Shown: piece after piece, positions 5,696-10,050 of the stretch
Layout: every line of letters starts with the position of its first letter
How positions within the stretch are numbered: position 1 is the first letter of the stretch
Source: Ilumatobacteraceae bacterium
GTDB lineage: Bacteria > Actinomycetota > Acidimicrobiia > Acidimicrobiales > Ilumatobacteraceae
Direction: 5' to 3'
Assembly: GCA_030727685.1 (NCBI GenBank)
Contig: JANRBC010000173.1
Location: forward strand, 928-10,977
Length of the DNA: 10,050 nt
Made by a program: the position numbers and the translations under genes
Notes under the pieces: model-generated
What the model saw: only the letters and a program-made list of their open reading frames with translations
What the model was told of the DNA's origin: nothing
The model's database searches: none

Positions 5696-6184
5696 ATGCC
5701 AAGTTTTGATGTTGTTTCAGAAGTTGACCGCCAAGAGTTGCGCAATGCAATCGACCAAGCCCAGCGTGAACTCGCGAATCGCTACGACTTCAAAGATACG
5801 AATTCTGAAATTGAACAGAAAGATCTTGTCTTGACCCTTAGAACCTCGAGCGAAGACAGATTGCGGGCACTCAAAGTTCTGCTTGAAGAGCGCTTCGTCA
5901 AACGAAATATTTCGTTAAAGAGTTTGGATTGGGGAAAGATTGAACAGGCAACTGGCGAAAGCGTGCGCCAAGTCGTGACGATCAAAGTTGGTGTGCCCGC
6001 CGACAAAGCACGCGAGATCAACAAACTGATAAAAGAAAAAGGACCAAAAGGTGTTTCTGGTCAGGCTCAAGGCGAACAACTCAGAGTGAGCGGCAAAAAG
6101 CGCGATGATCTGCAAGAAACGATCGCCATGCTGCGCGCAGCAAATCTAGATTTGCCGTTGCAATTTATTAATTTCCGCGACTAA
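5696..6184 (+). CDS. yajQ: YajQ family nucleotide-binding protein
   Basis: This is a complete 162-residue YajQ/UPF0234 protein of normal length. It opens with MPSFDVVSEVDRQELRNAID, has NRYDFKDT (28-35) near the usual RFDFKGT position, and closes with MLRAANLDLPLQFINFRD, matching the family ending in LPLQFxNFR(D). Between these lie LRTSSEDRLRALKVLLEER, KSLDWGKIEQATG and KLIKEKGPKGVSGQAQGEQLRVSGKKRDDLQ (the last spans about 112-142), all typical. The protein has two ferredoxin-like domains. In Xanthomonas and Pseudomonas homologues bind cyclic di-GMP and affect transcription; in E. coli tRNA and nucleotide binding were reported. Its role in actinobacteria is not settled. The start is supported by the family N-terminus. 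Its 3' end faces acs with a 14-nt gap and no clear terminator hairpin. Confidence 0.95.
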   Translation: MPSFDVVSEVDRQELRNAIDQAQRELANRYDFKDTNSEIEQKDLVLTLRTSSEDRLRALKVLLEERFVKRNISLKSLDWGKIEQATGESVRQVVTIKVGVPADKAREINKLIKEKGPKGVSGQAQGEQLRVSGKKRDDLQETIAMLRAANLDLPLQFINFRD

Positions 6185-6198
6185 CGCGACAAACCTTT

Positions 6199-8151
6199 TT
6201 AGTCTTCAGCCGGAGTTTCAGCCGCACGGCGTTGCAACTCACTCACTACCGATGCATCAGCAAGTGTCGTCGTGTCACCGATGTTGCGCCCTTCGGCGAC
6301 GTCGCGCAAAAGTCTGCGCATAATTTTGCCACTTCGAGTCTTAGGCAAGTCGGGAGTAAAAAAAATCATCTTCGGCTTAGCAATCGGACCAATTTCTTTG
6401 GCGACATGCTCGCGTAGAACCTTTTCATCGACTTCTAATCCACCACGCAGCGTCACATAGGCGATGATCGCCTGCCCAGTCATCGCATCATTGGCGCCAA
6501 CGACTGCTGCTTCGGCAACACTCGGATGTGAAACTAGCGCCGACTCAACTTCTGTTGTCGAAATACGGTGGCCAGAAACATTCATGACGTCATCAACGCG
6601 ACCAAGCAACCATAGATATCCGTCGCTGTCTAGTTTTGCGCCGTCACCAGCAAAGTATCGACCAGGAAATCTGCTCCAATATGTTTCGCGATAGCGCTTT
6701 TGATCTCCCCAGATGCCGCGCAACATTCCAGGCCAAGGCGTCGTGAGCGTCAAATATCCTCCACCTGAAGTGACTCGGTTGCCTTGTTCGTCAACTAGTT
6801 CGGCGCCAATGCCCGGTAGCGGGAAAGTTGCTGAACCTGGTTTTGTGACCGTGACTCCGGGCAACGGAGTAATCATCATTCCACCTGTTTCTGTTTGCCA
6901 CCACGTGTCGATGATCGGACAGCGCGAACCTCCAATGTTCTCGTTGTACCAAATCCATGCTTCGGGATTAATCGGCTCACCCACGGTGCCGATCAAACGC
7001 AACGATGTCAGATCATGTTTCTTTGGTTCTTGTGCACCCCACTTCATGTAAGTGCGAATTGCGGTCGGAGCCGTGTAAAAAATTGTTGCTTTGTATTTTT
7101 CGATAATTTGCCAGATTCGGTCATTTGCCGGGAAGTTAGGAACTCCCTCGTACATAATTTGGGTCGCGCAATTTGCCAGTGGCCCATAAACGATGTAGCT
7201 GTGGCCAGTAACCCAACCAACATCTGCGGTGCACCAAAAAATATCTGTCTCTGGCTTGTGATCAAACGCATACTTGAACGTCGTCGTCACATGCGTCAAA
7301 TAACCGGCTGTTGTATGCATGATGCCTTTGGGTTTGCCGGTTGTGCCAGATGTATAGAGCAAAAACAGCAGATGTTCGGCCTCCATTGGTTCGGCTTCGC
7401 AAATCGCATCTGCCTTCGCCATCGCTTCGTGATACCAGACATCACGCCCTGGAGTCATCGCAACTTCATTGTTGCCACGCTTCACGACCACGACATGTTC
7501 AATCGTTTTTGTCGACTTCAATGCTTCATCGGCTTGCGACTTCAGCGGGAAGACTTCTCCCCGACGCCAACCGCCATCAGCAGTTATCAATAGTTTTGCC
7601 TCGGCATCGTTAATTCGGTCAGAAAGAGATTGCGACGAGAAACCGCCAAAGACAACACTGTGGGCCGCACCAATTCGTGCACACGCCAACATTGCCACCG
7701 CTGCCTCTGGAATCATCGGCAAATAAATGTTTACGCGATCACCTTTTTTGATGCCAAGACTTTTTAAGACATTGGCAAATCTTTGTACTTCATCCAAGAG
7801 TTGCGCATAAGTAATAACGCGTGAGTCGCCCGGTTCGCCCTCCCAGTAAAACGCAACTTTGTCGCCGCGACCAGCAAGCACGTGACGATCGAGGCAGTTA
7901 TACGAAACATTCAATGTGCCGTCGCTGAACCATTCGGCATACGGCAGATCCCACTCAAGTGTCTTGGTAAACGGCTGAGCCCAAGAAACAAGTTCGCGCG
8001 CATGACGCGCCCAATAAGCCTCTAGGTCACGTTCACCCTCGAGATACAAACTTTGATCTGAAACGATTGCATTGGCTTTGAATTCGGCTGAAGGAGAAAA
8101 CTTTCTTTGCTCGTATGACAACGCATCAATCGCATGAACCTCGTTATTCAT
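6199..8151 (-). CDS. acs: Acetyl-coenzyme A synthetase (AMP-forming acetate-CoA ligase)
   Basis: This is a full-length 650-residue Acs, matching the usual length of about 650. It converts acetate, ATP and CoA to acetyl-CoA, AMP and diphosphate in the cytoplasm. The adenylate-forming motifs are all intact: P-loop YTSGTTGKPKG (266-276), VGEP (390-393), WWQTETGG (417-424, including the tryptophan that limits the acyl pocket to short acids), YFAGDGA (499-505), hinge GRVDD (517-521), SGHRIST (526-532) and the C-terminal PKTRSGKIMRR (603-613). Lys609 is the catalytic lysine that is acetylated to control Acs in Salmonella. The N-terminal extension is normal. The minus strand has GAGGG (8160 to 8156) 4 nt before the ATG, a usable Shine-Dalgarno, unlike several other genes here. 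It is divergent from the DMT transporter gene across 59 nt. Propionyl-CoA synthetase is less likely given the WWQTETGG block and overall similarity. Confidence 0.96.
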   Translation of the reverse strand: MNNEVHAIDALSYEQRKFSPSAEFKANAIVSDQSLYLEGERDLEAYWARHARELVSWAQPFTKTLEWDLPYAEWFSDGTLNVSYNCLDRHVLAGRGDKVAFYWEGEPGDSRVITYAQLLDEVQRFANVLKSLGIKKGDRVNIYLPMIPEAAVAMLACARIGAAHSVVFGGFSSQSLSDRINDAEAKLLITADGGWRRGEVFPLKSQADEALKSTKTIEHVVVVKRGNNEVAMTPGRDVWYHEAMAKADAICEAEPMEAEHLLFLLYTSGTTGKPKGIMHTTAGYLTHVTTTFKYAFDHKPETDIFWCTADVGWVTGHSYIVYGPLANCATQIMYEGVPNFPANDRIWQIIEKYKATIFYTAPTAIRTYMKWGAQEPKKHDLTSLRLIGTVGEPINPEAWIWYNENIGGSRCPIIDTWWQTETGGMMITPLPGVTVTKPGSATFPLPGIGAELVDEQGNRVTSGGGYLTLTTPWPGMLRGIWGDQKRYRETYWSRFPGRYFAGDGAKLDSDGYLWLLGRVDDVMNVSGHRISTTEVESALVSHPSVAEAAVVGANDAMTGQAIIAYVTLRGGLEVDEKVLREHVAKEIGPIAKPKMIFFTPDLPKTRSGKIMRRLLRDVAEGRNIGDTTTLADASVVSELQRRAAETPAED

Positions 8152-8154
8152 TCG

Positions 8155-8160
8155 TCCCTC
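8155..8160 (-). promoter_or_regulatory. Ribosome binding site of acs
   Basis: GAGGGA on the minus strand lies 3 nt before the ATG at 8151 (4 nt from its GAGGG core). It supports that start and contrasts with the lack of any such site before yajQ, the glycan operon and the acetyltransferase. A TATTCT on the same strand at 8200-8195 could be the matching -10, giving a leader of about 37 nt. Confidence 0.45.
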
Positions 8161-8210
8161 GATTCAGAACCGTGTGTTTGAATGCCTATCGGCGAGAATA
8201 GTAAACCGCG

Positions 8211-9155
8211 ATGGAAAACTCACATTCTGCAGGCACTGAAAAACCAGCCAAGAGCACAATAGAAACTCAAGATGATACGAACCTGCAATTCGGTTGGTTC
8301 GAATGGCTTTTGGCCCTCGGGATGGCACTTACTTGGGGTTCTTCGTTTTTGTTGATCGACATCATCATCCGCGATGCCCCGGCAACTTTCGTGCCATTTG
8401 GGCGTTCGTTTTTTGGCATGGTCGCTCTATTTTTTATACCTGGCTCACGTCAGAAAATTGATCGGCGCCATCAACCTCGACTTTTAATTTTGGGGTTGAT
8501 TTGGATGGCACTGCCATTTCTATTGTTTCCTCTCGCTGAACAAACAGTTGCTAGCAGCATCGCGGGCATGATGAATGGCGCATTGCCCGTGGTCGTTGCG
8601 ATCATCACCGCAGTATGGGTGCGTAAAGCACCTTCACCTCAACGTGTCTTTGCCGTCGTAGTTGGCTTTGTTGGAATTTTTTTGATCGCAGTACCATCAA
8701 TTCGTGACGGAGGTTCTGCCGACTTCAAAGGAATTGTCTACTTAACTTTGGCGCTCTTGTGTTATGCGGTCGGTCTAAATATTGCTCGACCGCTGCAAGC
8801 GATCTATTCGCCAGCCACACTGATGCTTCGCGTTGTAGCAATTTCAACTTTGCTGTCGGCACCGCTCGGAGTCGTCGCCATGCGCTCAACTACTTTTTCT
8901 TTAGAAATGATCAGTGCCACAGTTTTTCTTGGTGCGCTTGGTTCAGGAGTCGCATTTTTGCTTTTCGGCACGCTACTGAAACGCACCGGCCCAGTGAGGT
9001 CAATGATCCCGACTTACTTCACTCCAATTGTTGGCACTTTTCTTGGGGTGCTATTCAACGATGAAAAAATTCTGATGCTTTCTATTGTCGGAATGCTGAT
9101 CGTAATTTTTGGCGCTTGGCTAACGAGCAGACCAGAAAAACCGATCACACAATAA
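8211..9155 (+). CDS. EamA/DMT superfamily transporter (drug/metabolite exporter type)
   Basis: This 314-residue membrane protein has a charged, hydrophilic N-terminus of about 28 residues and then roughly ten hydrophobic helices arranged as two EamA repeats. The first repeat opens with WLLALGMALTWGSSFLLIDI (about 32-51), with the WGSSF motif common in EamA proteins, and continues through VPFGRSFFGMVALF. The second begins near FKGIVYLTLALLCYAVG (173-189) and ends with the typical YFTPIVGTFLGVLFNDE and IVGMLIVIFGAWL. Members of this family export amino acids, purines or other metabolites. The substrate is unknown. No Shine-Dalgarno is present; TAGTAA lies 6 nt upstream and may be a weak leaderless -10. 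The 3' end overlaps the convergent GT2 gene by 36 nt. Confidence 0.88.
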   Translation: MENSHSAGTEKPAKSTIETQDDTNLQFGWFEWLLALGMALTWGSSFLLIDIIIRDAPATFVPFGRSFFGMVALFFIPGSRQKIDRRHQPRLLILGLIWMALPFLLFPLAEQTVASSIAGMMNGALPVVVAIITAVWVRKAPSPQRVFAVVVGFVGIFLIAVPSIRDGGSADFKGIVYLTLALLCYAVGLNIARPLQAIYSPATLMLRVVAISTLLSAPLGVVAMRSTTFSLEMISATVFLGALGSGVAFLLFGTLLKRTGPVRSMIPTYFTPIVGTFLGVLFNDEKILMLSIVGMLIVIFGAWLTSRPEKPITQ

Positions 9156-9974
9156 AATTATTTGTGAAGCAATCTGCCTTACAGGCGCCCTAATCAGACC
9201 GACGAGTTGACCCCGCACTAGATCTACCGAAGAAACTGAACCTTTATTTTCTTGACGAATTTTTTTGGCAAGTGATCTAACAGAACCAAATTGAGATTTC
9301 TTCAGGCTCGATGTCCAAGAAGTTTTACTGATCCGAAAAGCTGAAAGGCGACTCGGAATAAATAAGGCCGATCCAATCTCTAAAAGCCCGACCCACATGT
9401 TCAAGTCGATTACATAATCTCCGTGAAATTTGCCCGCTCTGTCAAAAGCCGATTTGCGAAAAGTTATAGCCATTGGTTCACCGATTGGATTGCCGCCACT
9501 GCGAACTATTTTGCGAAGCATCTGAGTCTTTGAGAGCTTCTTCTGATCAGAATTGGCGATTCGTCGGCCCTTTATAAATCGATTTTTTGGAGTCACAAAG
9601 TCGCGCAGGCTGAAGCAAAAAGCAACGTCCTGATTTGCCGAAAGCGACATTGCTTCAAATTCTGTCTGCAGACATTGCCTGTAAAGCAAGTCGTCTTGGC
9701 AAACCAATTTAACTAAGTCTGCCCGGGCGTTAGCCACTGAGTTGTTCCAGTTGGCCTCAGCGCCAACTTTTGCTAAAGAGTCAATTCGTACGATGCGCGA
9801 ATCATTGAATGATCGAACTATTTCAAGAGTTTTGTCAGTTGATCCGTCGTCTGAAACAATGATTTCAAAGTTAGAAAAAGTTTGATCAAGAACACTTTGA
9901 ATTGTGCGCGCAATGAACTTCTCGCCGTTATAAGTAGGAATACAAATCGAAATTTGCGGTTTCAACTCAGTCAT
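9120..9974 (-). CDS. Family 2 glycosyltransferase (GT-A fold)
   Basis: This 284-residue protein is a classical GT2 enzyme. It has ISICIPTYNGEKFIARTIQS (8-27), the nucleotide-binding SDDGSTD (41-47) and the metal-binding QDD (93-95, DXD type). A later helix-strand contains GKFHGDYVIDLNMWVGLLEIG (about 181-201), where the D190-L-N-M-W stretch corresponds to the D-x-D/E-LWL motif of the family. There is no transmembrane segment; the C-terminus (about 255-284) is amphipathic and basic and may touch the membrane. It transfers one sugar from a nucleotide donor to a glycan or lipid acceptor, but which sugar is not known. It is separated from the glycan operon by acs, the DMT gene and yajQ. The last 36 nt overlap the DMT gene on the opposite strand. 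A TAGTTT 10 nt before the ATG could be the -10. Confidence 0.9.
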   Translation of the reverse strand: MTELKPQISICIPTYNGEKFIARTIQSVLDQTFSNFEIIVSDDGSTDKTLEIVRSFNDSRIVRIDSLAKVGAEANWNNSVANARADLVKLVCQDDLLYRQCLQTEFEAMSLSANQDVAFCFSLRDFVTPKNRFIKGRRIANSDQKKLSKTQMLRKIVRSGGNPIGEPMAITFRKSAFDRAGKFHGDYVIDLNMWVGLLEIGSALFIPSRLSAFRISKTSWTSSLKKSQFGSVRSLAKKIRQENKGSVSSVDLVRGQLVGLIRAPVRQIASQIILLCDRFFWSAR

Positions 9975-9984
9975 TTAAATCTCA

Positions 9985-9990
9985 AAACTA
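9985..9990 (-). promoter_or_regulatory. Candidate -10 element of the GT2 gene
   Basis: The minus strand reads TAGTTT, 10 nt before the ATG at 9974, the same spacing as the TAGAAT before the ABC exporter. A transcript starting 6-7 nt downstream would have a 3-4 nt leader. No -35 or Shine-Dalgarno is evident. Confidence 0.3.
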
Positions 9991-10012
9991 TTTGAATCTA
10001 TGTCTCTACAGT

Positions 10013-10018
10013 AGGTGG
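10013..10018 (+). promoter_or_regulatory. Candidate ribosome binding site at the right edge
   Basis: AGGTGG is followed by 5 nt and a GTG at 10024. This is a good Shine-Dalgarno with good spacing. It suggests that a plus-strand gene begins here, divergent from the GT2 gene. Confidence 0.35.
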
Positions 10019-10023
10019 ATTTT

Positions 10024-10050
10024 GTGAGGCGTCTTGGGTTTGATTATTTG
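10024..10050 (+). CDS. Possible start of a further gene (9 codons, cut by the edge)
   Basis: A GTG start with a good ribosome binding site opens a frame reading VRRLGFDYL up to the window end. A short basic lead followed by FDYL is how some Rossmann-fold flavoproteins begin, for example UDP-galactopyranose mutases next to glycosyltransferases, but nine residues cannot prove that. It is listed because of the ribosome binding site and the divergent position 50 nt from the GT2 start. Confidence 0.3.

Noticed and set aside
5539..5745. Minus-strand frame across tRNA-Tyr containing GQREQTVNLPAYVYEGSNPS
   Set aside because: It is the sense-strand translation of the tRNA, a frequent mis-annotation, and has no independent support.
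5562..5834. Plus-strand frame reading through tRNA-Tyr (begins MWAGKDSNLRRHKPADLQ)
   Set aside because: This is the well-known false protein produced by translating a tRNA-Tyr gene antisense. It then overlaps yajQ in another frame.
6895..7593. 232-residue plus-strand frame inside acs
   Set aside because: It is wholly antisense to a highly conserved enzyme, rich in Cys, His and Arg as shadow frames are, and shows no recognisable domain.
1..10050. Insertion sequences, CRISPR arrays, toxin-antitoxin pairs or phage genes
   Set aside because: No transposase or integrase frame, spaced repeats or small toxin-antitoxin gene pairs were seen.

Overview
The window looks like the chromosome of a moderate-GC bacterium, most likely an actinomycetote (moderate confidence; a streamlined freshwater or marine lineage would fit). 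The case rests on tRNA-Tyr, tRNA-Thr and tRNA-Met lying on one strand next to a divergent yajQ, on several genes that have a TANNNT hexamer 6-10 nt before the start codon and no Shine-Dalgarno (leaderless or near-leaderless transcription), and on the protein sequences themselves. No transposase, integrase, CRISPR array or phage gene is visible.

Layout. From 1 to 2172 (minus) there is a two-gene unit: a PglK/MsbA-type ABC exporter, probably a lipid-linked glycan flippase, whose stop overlaps by 4 nt the start of an L-2-hydroxyglutarate oxidase-like FAD enzyme that runs off the left edge. From 2209 to 2369 lie tRNA-Met(CAT) and tRNA-Thr(GGT), both minus. A plus-strand GNAT acetyltransferase of the phosphinothricin-acetyltransferase type (2454-2951) ends 2 nt from the end of a minus-strand three-gene operon (5522 to 2954): an RfaE2/TagD-like nucleotidyltransferase, a small GT-B-like glycosyltransferase and a membrane-anchored TIGR04372-type glycosyltransferase. 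tRNA-Tyr(GTA) (5565-5647, minus) sits just upstream of that operon. The right half has yajQ (plus), acetyl-CoA synthetase (minus), an EamA/DMT-family membrane transporter (plus) and a GT2 glycosyltransferase (minus). At the right edge there may be a new plus-strand gene with a GTG start and a good ribosome binding site.

How it fits together. Housekeeping genes (yajQ, acs, three tRNAs) are interleaved with surface-glycan genes: a nucleotidyltransferase that could make an activated donor, three putative glycosyltransferases and an ABC flippase. The glycan operon and the acetyltransferase lie exactly between tRNA-Tyr and tRNA-Thr/Met. In other actinobacteria, as I recall, these tRNAs sit near each other, so this is the most island-like segment. 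The chemistry of the glycan cannot be read from the sequence. The most interesting candidate here is this compact tRNA-bounded glycan cassette; I see no clear evidence for a wholly new type of system.
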